Source of the DNA: an uncultured Oscillochloris sp.
GTDB lineage: Bacteria; Chloroflexota; Chloroflexia; Chloroflexales; Chloroflexaceae
Assembly: GCA_903877945.1 (NCBI GenBank)
Contig: CAIRFY010000472.1
Span: forward strand, 1-14,806
Reading direction: 5' to 3'
DNA length: 14,806 nt
The translations under genes and the position numbers were made by a program. Shown here piece by piece: positions 7,188-14,021 of the stretch (the stretch's first letter is position 1; each line of letters opens with the position of its first letter). Under the pieces are notes generated by a model that saw only the letters and a list, made by a program, of their open reading frames with translations, was not told where the DNA came from and ran no database searches.

Positions 7188-10100
7188 ATGATCGAGCCTG
7201 GCGCGCTCGTGATCCAGCGCTACCAGATCGTCCGTCTGATTGGGCGCGGCGGTATGGGCGCGGTCTACGAGGCAATCGACCTGCGTCTGCGTAACACCGT
7301 TGCTCTCAAGGAGATGATCGGCAGCACCGCCGAGAACGCCGAGGCGTTTGAGCATGAGGCCCAGCTCCTGGCCAGCTTGCGCCATCCGGCACTGCCAAAG
7401 GTGATCGACTATTTTTGCGATGGCACGGGCCGATTCTTGGTGATGGAGTTCTTTAGCGGTGCCGATTTGGCCGCGCTTCACGCCCGCCGTGGTGGCCCGT
7501 TTCCGCTCTCGGATGTGCTTGACTGGGCCGATCAGCTCCTGACCGCTCTGGAGTACCTGCACTCCCGCACCCCGCCGGTTATCCACCGCGATATTAAGCC
7601 ACAGAACCTCAAGCTCACCCCCGACGGCCAGATTGTGCTGCTCGACTTCGGCCTGGCCCGTGGCGCTAATCGGGATGCCAGTTTCTTCGGTTATACGTTG
7701 CAGTACGCGCCGCTGGAGCAGATTGAATCCAGTGGCACCGAGCCGCGCTCTGATCTCTATGCGCTGGCGGCCACGCTCTATCATCTGCTCACGGATCGCC
7801 CGCCAACCAACGCGCCGGTGCGCGCCGAGGCGCTGCGGGCGGGTCGGCCCGATCCGCTGCGCCCGATCTGTGAACTGAACTCTGAGGTTGTGCCCGAGAT
7901 GGGTGAGGTGTTTGGCCGTGCCTTGGCGATCAGCCGCGACGCCCGCCCGCCCTCGGCAGCGGTGATGCGCCAGGCCATGCGCGAATCCAGCGTGCAGCTT
8001 GTCCCTACCGTCATCAGCACGCCCGTATCCCGTCGCAGTGCCCTGCCCCCGCCCCCGTCTGCGCCCGCTGCGGTCAGGCCGCTCAGCATTGGCTGGGAGC
8101 AGGTGCGCGATTCTGCCAGCCAGCAGTGCGACCATGTGCTGCGCGAGCTTCAGGGCAACTCGCGGCGTCTGGGTACCTACATTCCCGAGGCGTATGTCGA
8201 GCGCAGCGCCGCCGAGGGAGAACTGGCCTCCTTCCTCGCTGGCCCCAGCGGGGCGCTGCTGCTGCTCGGCGACTCGGGCGTGGGCAAGACGTGTCTGCTG
8301 GCTCGCTGGGCCTCCCGCCTGCGCGAGTCCGGCGATGCGGTGTTGTTGTATCGCTGTGGCGGCTCGCTTGGCCCGGAGATCGATAAGGAAATCGCTCGTG
8401 ACCTGGGCCGCGAGTTGCCTGATCTGCTGCTGGGCGACCTGGGCCAGATTGCGCAGTTGGCCACCGCTGCCCACAAGCATCTGGTGATCATCTTCGACGC
8501 GCTCAACGAATACCGCAGCGGCGCTCAGTCCGGCCCCGAGGCTCTGCTCAAGCAGATCGATGGCCTGGTGGGCCGGGTGTCTAGCCCACATTTACGAATT
8601 GTGATCAGTTGTAATAGCGCCACCTGGAGCCAGCTTGAACGTGCGGGGGCCACGCGGCTCTTCTGGGGTGCCTACCACTACGCCGCCGATGGCGAGTCGT
8701 TTTTACGCCTGGAGCCATTTATTCCCACCGAGTTGGCCAGCGCCTACGAGCGCTACCGCCGCTTCTTTCAGATCCAGACGCCTCTGGATAGCCTGCCCCT
8801 GCATCTGCGCGAGCGCCTGCGCAAGCCCTTGCTGCTGCGGATGCTCGCCGAGTCGTACCGCGATGGCTCGGTGGTCGTGGCGTCGCGTGGGCTGAGCCTG
8901 GGTATCTTCCGGCGCTTCTTTGATGAGCGGGTGCGCCAGCGCCGTGAGCAGCTTTTTATTGATGAACTGGCCGGAGAGGTTCTGCGCCGTGGACAGGCCG
9001 CCGTGCCTATCCGCGACCTGGCCCGCAACGACCAGATGCGCGCCGATTTGCTCAGCGATGAGCCGGACTCGGCCTACACGCGCCTGCTCGATGGCGGCGT
9101 GCTTACGGAACTGAGCGGCGACCTGTTGACGGGCGAGATGGTTGGGTTTACCTACGCCGAAGTCGGAGCCTACGTGCTGGCCCGGCATATTCTGCGTGAG
9201 GGTGTGGCCCGTGACGGTATTGGCCCGGTCGTGGGCGGGCTGCTGGCGCGGGCGCGCAGCTTCCCTCTGGCCTGGGACGTAGCCCGCACCGCCCTGCTGA
9301 TCTACCGCCAGCCTGATGGATTCACGGAGTTGGCCCAGTCGCCTGATGTTGAGCTGCGTGAACTGGTGGTGGAGAGCCTGGTGGAACTGTACGCCGATGA
9401 GCCGCCCGCCGCCAGCGAGCTGATCAAGCAACTTTGCCAGTGTTCGTCGGACGAGGCCCGGCGCACCGGGCTGAAGGCGGCCTACTACATTGGCCCACGC
9501 GCCCGCGAGATCTTTCTCTGGGCCGCCGCTAAGGGCAGCCCGGCCCTGCGCCGCGTCGCCCGTGACGCGCTCTATCTGACGTGGCACAGCGACCCCACCT
9601 TTACCTACGAACTGCTGAAGGATCTGGTTTCCCGCGTTGGCCCTGGTGCCCTGCGCGACCTGCGCAATATTCTGGAGTTCTTCTTCGACCTCTCGGTGGT
9701 GATCTACATGAACCACTGCGACCGCCAGGACGTGATTGATCGCACGGTGGATCTGTACTACGAACTGGCCAAGCAGCGCCTGCACCTGGACATCATCAAC
9801 ACCGGGATCTTTGGTAAGACGATTGAGGATCTGATCTTTCAGGCAGTGGCCAGCGCTTTCTCGCAGCCGATCATCGACACGATTATGCTGGCCGAAGTGA
9901 TGCCGATTGAGCAGTTCTTTGCTCTGCCGATTGAGGAACGTGCGTTGCTGGTGCGCGCCGCGCCGCTATTTGATCCGGCTGTGCCACTGGCCGCGCATGT
10001 GGAGACGCTGGAGGCGCTGCTGTGCGGCGAGCATATTTTCTTTAACCTGGTGGGTGCCGCCCAGCTCGCCATCCACGCCGCCGAGAACGTCGTCGCCGCC

Positions 10101-10847
10101 GAGCCGGTGATCCGTGCGCTCTTTGATCGTCTGCCTGGCCCCGGTCGACTCTGGGTGCTGCTCAGTTTCTCGGTACTCATCCCGCGCACCCCGCCCGCAT
10201 GGGCAGCGCTGATCGAGGAACTGACCGAGCGCATGTTTGCCGAGCACGCCGACATGATCTACGGTGAGACATCCGGTATCCTCAGCCAACTCGACATCCT
10301 GCTGCTGCCCCTCGGCCTGGCCTATGGCAAGGTTGGTCAGACGATGCCAACCATCGAGTTGCTGCTCCAGGACGGGCTGCTGCGTGGCGACGACCGTCAG
10401 ATCGCACGTTGCGTGGCGGGCCTCGCCGCCGTGGGCTTCTACTACCCTGAGCCGACCTTCCGCCTGCTTGGCGATCTGCTCTCTGGGCTGGAGCCTTCAG
10501 CCTACCCGCAGACCCTGGTGCCGACCCTAGCCACCATTCGCACTCTGCATCTGGACGCGGTCGATGTGTTTATGAACCAAACTGGCTTAAGCGACAACCT
10601 CCAGCGCCAAGTGGTCGCCGCCGCCGACACCGAGTTGGTGCGCCGCTATATCTACTGGCTGGGCATGTACAACCACGTCGTCTACTCCTGCATCCACTAC
10701 CCGAAGATCCGCCGCCAGATGGCTATGTCCGCAATGGATATGCTGGCCACCGCCCGCCAGCCTAGCGAGGTGATCGCCGCCTACACCGCGAATGTCTTCC
10801 GTATGCTGCGCGAGGCCGGGTTCCGTCTGAGCGAATGGACAATTTAA
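7188..10847 (+). CDS. Ser/Thr kinase - STAND NTPase - helical repeat fusion protein
   Basis: A 1219-residue cytoplasmic signalling protein. The Hanks-type kinase domain (about 12-265) has the glycine loop IGRGGMGAV, VALKE (K41), helix-C E57, HRDIKPQN (133-140) and DFG (153-155), so it should be active. A Pro-rich linker (about 280-300) follows. A P-loop NTPase (about 315-600) has Walker A GDSGVGKT (361-368), Walker B-like IIFDALNEY (D437, E441) and ISCNSATW (473-480), resembling NACHT/STAND ATPases. The remainder (about 600-1219) is alpha-helical with HEAT-like stretches near 700-830; no membrane segment stands out. Start: the frame is open back to 6738, but only the ATG at 7188 has a GAGGA (7176-7180) 7 nt upstream and leads straight into the kinase fold. 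It is divergent from the FHA regulator and its stop touches the prenyltransferase repeat start. Layout effector-NTPase-repeat sensor resembles STAND immune or stress sensors; the trigger is unknown. Confidence 0.9.
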   Translation: MIEPGALVIQRYQIVRLIGRGGMGAVYEAIDLRLRNTVALKEMIGSTAENAEAFEHEAQLLASLRHPALPKVIDYFCDGTGRFLVMEFFSGADLAALHARRGGPFPLSDVLDWADQLLTALEYLHSRTPPVIHRDIKPQNLKLTPDGQIVLLDFGLARGANRDASFFGYTLQYAPLEQIESSGTEPRSDLYALAATLYHLLTDRPPTNAPVRAEALRAGRPDPLRPICELNSEVVPEMGEVFGRALAISRDARPPSAAVMRQAMRESSVQLVPTVISTPVSRRSALPPPPSAPAAVRPLSIGWEQVRDSASQQCDHVLRELQGNSRRLGTYIPEAYVERSAAEGELASFLAGPSGALLLLGDSGVGKTCLLARWASRLRESGDAVLLYRCGGSLGPEIDKEIARDLGRELPDLLLGDLGQIAQLATAAHKHLVIIFDALNEYRSGAQSGPEALLKQIDGLVGRVSSPHLRIVISCNSATWSQLERAGATRLFWGAYHYAADGESFLRLEPFIPTELASAYERYRRFFQIQTPLDSLPLHLRERLRKPLLLRMLAESYRDGSVVVASRGLSLGIFRRFFDERVRQRREQLFIDELAGEVLRRGQAAVPIRDLARNDQMRADLLSDEPDSAYTRLLDGGVLTELSGDLLTGEMVGFTYAEVGAYVLARHILREGVARDGIGPVVGGLLARARSFPLAWDVARTALLIYRQPDGFTELAQSPDVELRELVVESLVELYADEPPAASELIKQLCQCSSDEARRTGLKAAYYIGPRAREIFLWAAAKGSPALRRVARDALYLTWHSDPTFTYELLKDLVSRVGPGALRDLRNILEFFFDLSVVIYMNHCDRQDVIDRTVDLYYELAKQRLHLDIINTGIFGKTIEDLIFQAVASAFSQPIIDTIMLAEVMPIEQFFALPIEERALLVRAAPLFDPAVPLAAHVETLEALLCGEHIFFNLVGAAQLAIHAAENVVAAEPVIRALFDRLPGPGRLWVLLSFSVLIPRTPPAWAALIEELTERMFAEHADMIYGETSGILSQLDILLLPLGLAYGKVGQTMPTIELLLQDGLLRGDDRQIARCVAGLAAVGFYYPEPTFRLLGDLLSGLEPSAYPQTLVPTLATIRTLHLDAVDVFMNQTGLSDNLQRQVVAAADTELVRRYIYWLGMYNHVVYSCIHYPKIRRQMAMSAMDMLATARQPSEVIAAYTANVFRMLREAGFRLSEWTI

Positions 10848-10874
10848 TGCAAAATGCAAAATGCAAAATGCAAA
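10847..10874 (+). repeat. Heptamer array ATGCAAA x4 at the prenyltransferase start
   Basis: Four perfect tandem copies start inside the kinase stop codon (TAATG, 10845-10849) and are followed by ATTTGC. Across a short spacer, 10890-10913 carries an imperfect inverted partner (GGATTTTGGATTTTGCATTT). Because the unit is 7 bp, successive ATGs at 10847, 10854 and 10861 fall in the three different frames; the one at 10861 opens the prenyltransferase frame. Confidence 0.85.
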
Positions 10875-11970
10875 ATTTGCTCCGCACGATTTTGGATTTT
10901 GGATTTTGCATTTAAATCTGTACCGATTCTTTCGATTCTCGGCCTTCGGGGCCACGGCGGCGCTGCCGCTGCTCGGGGCGGGCAGCGCCGAGCCGCTGCT
11001 GGATACCCGGCGCACGCTGGGGTTGCTGGGAGTGGCGGCGGCCTTCCACGCTTTCGCCTACGTGCATAACGACGTATGCGACCTTGAAGTTGATCGCACC
11101 CAGCCCCTGCGCGCCGATTACCCTCTGGTGCGCGGGGATGTCTCGCCGCAGGCGGCCCTGGCGGTGGCGCTGGGCTGTGTGCCGGTGGCGTTTGCGCTGG
11201 ATCGCTGGGTTGTCTGTAGAGACGCCCCGGTGGGGCGTCTAGACACCCCACCAGACGCCCCACCAGACGCCCCACCAGACGCCCCACCAGACGCCCCACC
11301 GGGGCGTCTCTACCTTGCGTCGGCATTTGCCCTGATGGCGACCTACAACCGTTGGGGGAAGGTGTGTCCCTTTCCGCCGCTGACCGATCTGGTGCAAGGG
11401 GCGGGCTGGGCGCTGCTGATCGCCTACGGCGCGGCGACCTCGGGCCAGCCGATGAATCGACTGACCCAGACGCTGGTCGCCTACGAACTGCTGCTCATCC
11501 TGATGGTGAACGGGGTCCACGGATCGCTACGGGATCTGGGGAATGACCGCGCACGTGGCGCACGCACCACGGCGATTATGCTGGGGGCGGAGGAGACGCC
11601 TGACGGGCTACGAGTTGGGCCAGGGCTGATCGCCTACGCCGCCGCGCTTCAAAGCGCCCTGCTGGGGTTGCCCCTGTGGGCGGCACGGGAACTGCCTGAC
11701 AACCGTGCGCCCATCGCTGGTGTAGGAGCCATCGTCAGCCTGACGGCGGCCCTGCTGGCGGCGGCGGGGCGCGGCGGGGCCAGGCCCGCCGATGTAGGTA
11801 TGCTCCACCTGATCCTGCTGCTCAGCGCGCCCGTGGCCCTTGTCGCCCCCGGTATGGGCCGCCCCCTGCACGTCGTCACCCTGCTGGCCCACATCCTACC
11901 GCTCCTGGCCAACGGCATGACCTACGACGCGCTGCGCTGGGTGATCGCCTGCGGCGAGGCTGGTGAGTGA
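10861..11970 (+). CDS. UbiA-family membrane prenyltransferase carrying repeat-derived segments
   Basis: Predicted polytopic prenyltransferase that attaches a polyprenyl group to an aromatic or other acceptor. The two Asp-rich, Mg-prenyl-diphosphate motifs are present: NDVCDLEVD (70-78) and DLGND (225-229), in loops between hydrophobic helices. Length is 369, against roughly 280-320 for the family. Two parts explain the excess: about 18 N-terminal residues are translated from an AT-rich repeat, and residues 119-151 come from a palindromic element that gives DAPP repeats between hydrophobic segments. Start: the only in-frame ATG before the first motif is 10861, with no ribosome site, so re-initiation from the kinase stop is plausible; a TTG at 10906 is an alternative. 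It lies 13 bp after the kinase stop and converges with the nuclease. Acceptor (quinone, chlorophyll or other) is not decidable. It may be functional, since the frame stays intact. Confidence 0.8.
   Translation: MQNAKFAPHDFGFWILHLNLYRFFRFSAFGATAALPLLGAGSAEPLLDTRRTLGLLGVAAAFHAFAYVHNDVCDLEVDRTQPLRADYPLVRGDVSPQAALAVALGCVPVAFALDRWVVCRDAPVGRLDTPPDAPPDAPPDAPPDAPPGRLYLASAFALMATYNRWGKVCPFPPLTDLVQGAGWALLIAYGAATSGQPMNRLTQTLVAYELLLILMVNGVHGSLRDLGNDRARGARTTAIMLGAEETPDGLRVGPGLIAYAAALQSALLGLPLWAARELPDNRAPIAGVGAIVSLTAALLAAAGRGGARPADVGMLHLILLLSAPVALVAPGMGRPLHVVTLLAHILPLLANGMTYDALRWVIACGEAGE
11216..11313. repeat. 98-bp palindromic repeat element inside the UbiA gene
   Basis: A perfect 24-bp inverted repeat, 11216-11239 (GTAGAGACGCCCC... 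) and 11290-11313, flanks an array of a 12-bp unit, GACGCCCCACCA, running 11242-11301 with five units (the first has one A for G, the last ends in G). Each left and right arm itself is near-palindromic (GACGCCCC/GGGGCGTC). It lies wholly inside the prenyltransferase reading frame, which it does not break. Confidence 0.9.
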
Positions 11971-12064
11971 CCCTCTCCCTCACGGGGAGAGGGGAGATTC
12001 CGCAATAGGATGCGTCCGCCCCCCCCTCTCCCGCTCAGGGAGAGGGGGCCGGGGGGTGAGGGCT
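11971..12064. repeat. GC-rich hairpin repeat, copy 4 (compound form), possible terminator
   Basis: Starts at the base after the UbiA stop codon and ends 6 bp before the nuclease stop. Like copy 1 it joins a half-unit (CCCTCTCCCTCACGGGGAGAGGGG) through a GATTCCGCA spacer to a full unit with the stem CCCCCTCTCCC, loop GCTCA and its complement. Lying between convergent genes, the hairpins may serve both transcripts as terminators, although no T-run follows on either strand. Confidence 0.8.
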
Positions 12065-12070
12065 GCGTCC

Positions 12071-13000
12071 CTAACTCGCCGGGGCCGGGTCGATCTTTGT
12101 CTTGAGCGCCTGCTGAATGTCAGGCGACAGATTGGTGAAGAAGTGGTAGCCGGTGGCGGCCTCGATGTCGGCAACCGTGACCCGGTAGCCATCCCAGTCG
12201 TTGAGCTTCTCGTTGAGCTGGTTGGGGATACGCACCGCGATCACTGGCGTGTCTGCGGTGATCTTGGTAATGTCGCTCTCCCCCTTCGGCATGACCACAA
12301 TAATCTTCCAGGTGTAGCCCGGCACCTGGATCTTGCCATCGGCGATTGTCCCGTTGTCGCCATCCACCCCGGCGATGACGTAGAGGACGTGCCCTTTACG
12401 CACCAGGGTGCGCGATAGTGCCTCCAGGTGTTCCCACGTGATCCGGTTGTTATCTGGAGCCTGCGGGACAATGTTGGTGAGCAAGAAGGTGGCCTGGTTA
12501 TTCTCCTCAGGTGGTGCGCTGCGGTCGGCTGACGGGCACAGATGGCCGCGATCATAGCCCGTCCCGGTGTAGTCATCGGTTCTCACCTGATACCAGCCCT
12601 TAGGCAATGCGGCATCGGACTTAAAAACATTGCTGCGCGGAACATCGCCCAGATCGCTCTCGGTGATCTGCCAGCTCACCCAGTTCGGGGTGCCGTGGTC
12701 GCGGTTGTACGAGAGGACGTACTGCGGGCGCTCGATCAGGTAATTGTCGGGCTGCGCCGGGTCGTGGACGGCGGTGCTGGGGTTACCCAGGCGCAGATTA
12801 CGATTGCCCTTCACCGTGGCGGGCTGCGCCGTTGCCGCTGGGGGACCATCGGCGGTGGCGACGACCGACGGGCGCTGCGTGGGCTGCGCCGGTACCGAGG
12901 CGGGTGTTCGGCCATTCGCGGTGTAGAATATCAGCGCAATGAGGCCGACGAGGAGCGGCAAGATCACGTTGATCAGGTAACTCTTTGATGGGAGGCGCAT
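12071..13000 (-). CDS. NucA-type DNA/RNA non-specific endonuclease, membrane-anchored or secreted
   Basis: Sugar-non-specific endonuclease that cuts DNA and RNA with one bound divalent metal. The N-terminus has a basic start and one hydrophobic helix (about 9-27), acting as signal peptide or anchor, then a Pro/Ala/Thr-rich low-complexity linker (about 31-65). The beta-beta-alpha-metal nuclease domain (about 80-300) shows GYDRGHLCPSADR with the general base His153, and NNRITWEHLE, in which N185 and E193 align with the metal ligand Asn and the Glu of the family. Length 309 fits a domain of about 230 plus the exported leader. It is the last gene of a three-gene minus-strand operon, 18 bp after the inhibitor stop. 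Export of the enzyme while its inhibitor stays inside fits a self-protection arrangement. Start: ATG at 13000 with a weak GTGAG 8 nt upstream. Family call is strong; role (nutrition, defence, competition) is unknown. Confidence 0.93.
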   Translation of the reverse strand: MRLPSKSYLINVILPLLVGLIALIFYTANGRTPASVPAQPTQRPSVVATADGPPAATAQPATVKGNRNLRLGNPSTAVHDPAQPDNYLIERPQYVLSYNRDHGTPNWVSWQITESDLGDVPRSNVFKSDAALPKGWYQVRTDDYTGTGYDRGHLCPSADRSAPPEENNQATFLLTNIVPQAPDNNRITWEHLEALSRTLVRKGHVLYVIAGVDGDNGTIADGKIQVPGYTWKIIVVMPKGESDITKITADTPVIAVRIPNQLNEKLNDWDGYRVTVADIEAATGYHFFTNLSPDIQQALKTKIDPAPAS

Positions 13001-13018
13001 AGGATACTCACTGATAGG

Positions 13019-13426
13019 TTAGGTCTCAACAACCGTGGTGCGCAGTCCGGCAACGCGGCCATCGGCGAGGTACCCGACAATGAAGGTCGGCATCTCGACG
13101 CGACCGAGCTTATACACGGCCAGATCGCGGAACTGACGGCGCAGCAGCTTCACTAGGCTGCGGAAACGCGCCGCCCGATTCCGCTCCTGCGGGCCTGGGT
13201 TTGGGTCAAGGGAGAGCATGGGCGCGAAGAAGCGATCCAGGTCGTCCGTTGTCACCTCAACCGAGTCGGGCAGTGCCGTCAGTTGATAGAGCAGAGACGG
13301 CGAGAACGGCGTCGAGTCGTCCCATACAAACAGCTCCAGCGGGTAATCGGACTCGCTGGAGAAGAGCAGTCCCTCAACTGCTTTGGAAAGACGGGCGAGC
13401 GCACCTGTGGGATTGTCTGCGTTCAT
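13019..13426 (-). CDS. NuiA-type nuclease A inhibitor
   Basis: Cytoplasmic protein predicted to bind and block the NucA-type nuclease encoded 18 bp downstream. At 135 residues it has the same length as Anabaena NuiA as I recall that sequence, and shares GLLFxSESxYPxExFxW near the N-terminus, VYxLGxVE near residue 105-112 and the ending VVET. In the Anabaena NucA-NuiA complex a Glu (E24) and the C-terminal Thr135 form a metal bridge to the nuclease site; here Glu25 and Thr135 correspond. The Trp76 of Anabaena NuiA appears to have no Trp counterpart in the region about 70-85 (LSLDPNPGPQERN). No signal peptide is visible. The start overlaps the stop of the upstream nitroreductase-family gene by 4 bp (ATGA), implying coupled translation. 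Placing the inhibitor before the nuclease ensures it is made first. Confidence is high. Confidence 0.9.
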   Translation of the reverse strand: MNADNPTGALARLSKAVEGLLFSSESDYPLELFVWDDSTPFSPSLLYQLTALPDSVEVTTDDLDRFFAPMLSLDPNPGPQERNRAARFRSLVKLLRRQFRDLAVYKLGRVEMPTFIVGYLADGRVAGLRTTVVET

Positions 13427-13878
13427 AAGGTTACGCGCACCACCGTCCAGCCAGCCCTGATCGCAGCGGCCAGTTGCTGGGCGTTCGGCTCGCCGTTTGC
13501 GTCCAACTCCACCTGCATAAAACGACCGACATTAGCCCCACGCACGATACGGCGCAGGTCGGCGGTGCGCTGAGCCTGGTCATCGCTCACATCGGCGCGG
13601 GCGGTCACATTCTTCCCGCGCAGGCGCAACTCCACCGACGCGCCGCCGCGCAGGTTCAGCCACCACTTCGCCCTGGTGGCGATCAAGATCGTATTGCTGT
13701 CGCGTACATAGGCCACCGGTAGCTCGTAGTGCTTGCCGCTCTTGCGCCCGCTGAAACTCAGCAGCAGCAAGGTTTTGCTGAGCGCCCCGTGGAGCGGCGA
13801 CTTCAGCACGCCGATCATAATCGATTGGACAAAGGCTGGTGGTGGCGAGGGCTGGCCTGTAGCTGGCTTGTTTGCCAT
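13423..13878 (-). CDS. Ddn-like nitroreductase/quinone-reductase family protein (F420-binding type)
   Basis: A small (151-residue) split-barrel protein of the deazaflavin-dependent nitroreductase family (DUF385/Ddn-like), which typically binds F420H2 and reduces quinones or nitro compounds. The pattern LLLLSFSGRKSGKHYELPVAYVRD (about 37-60, quoted in two parts: LLLLSFSGRKSGK and HYELPVAYVRD) followed by WWLNLRGGASVELRLRGK (about 72-89) matches the family's central core and length. The Pro-rich first residues are unlike the core. Start: ATG at 13878 with GGAAGGA 9 nt upstream. It is first in a three-gene operon with the nuclease inhibitor and nuclease, overlapping the inhibitor by 4 bp. Cofactor is inferred from family only; some relatives may use other flavins. 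Its functional link to the nuclease pair is unexplained. Confidence 0.82.
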   Translation of the reverse strand: MANKPATGQPSPPPAFVQSIMIGVLKSPLHGALSKTLLLLSFSGRKSGKHYELPVAYVRDSNTILIATRAKWWLNLRGGASVELRLRGKNVTARADVSDDQAQRTADLRRIVRGANVGRFMQVELDANGEPNAQQLAAAIRAGWTVVRVTL

Positions 13879-13914
13879 TAGTGAACATCCTTCCGTTTAG
13901 ATTCCTCGTTTTTG

Positions 13915-13920
13915 ATTATA
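13915..13920 (-). promoter_or_regulatory. Possible -10 box of the Ddn-nuiA-nuclease operon
   Basis: The minus strand reads TATAAT, a perfect -10, in the divergent region, giving a leader of about 30 nt that contains the GGAAGGA ribosome site. A weak GAGTCA/GGAGTC lies at -35 distance. Confidence 0.45.
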
Positions 13921-14021
13921 CCGGGTTCTACAGTGGTGACTCCGTGTTTGCTCATCACGCACAAAGGGGCTATCCTTAGGCAGTGTCGTTAGCCATCGGC
14001 TATGAGCAGAGAGTACCACAC

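Noticed and set aside
7110..8591. 493-codon open frame on the minus strand opposite the kinase-STAND gene
   Set aside because: It is antisense to a clear kinase and NTPase in a GC-rich gene, where long shadow frames are expected; its translation is Gln/Arg/Gly-rich with no recognisable motif.
11216..11313. CRISPR-like reading of the short tandem units in the UbiA gene
   Set aside because: The 12-bp units are directly adjacent with no spacers, and the array lies inside a palindrome and a coding frame.
11971..12064. Classical Rho-independent terminator between the convergent genes
   Set aside because: Strong hairpins are present but no T-run follows on either strand, and the same repeat also lies upstream of genes; kept as a repeat with possible terminator effect only.
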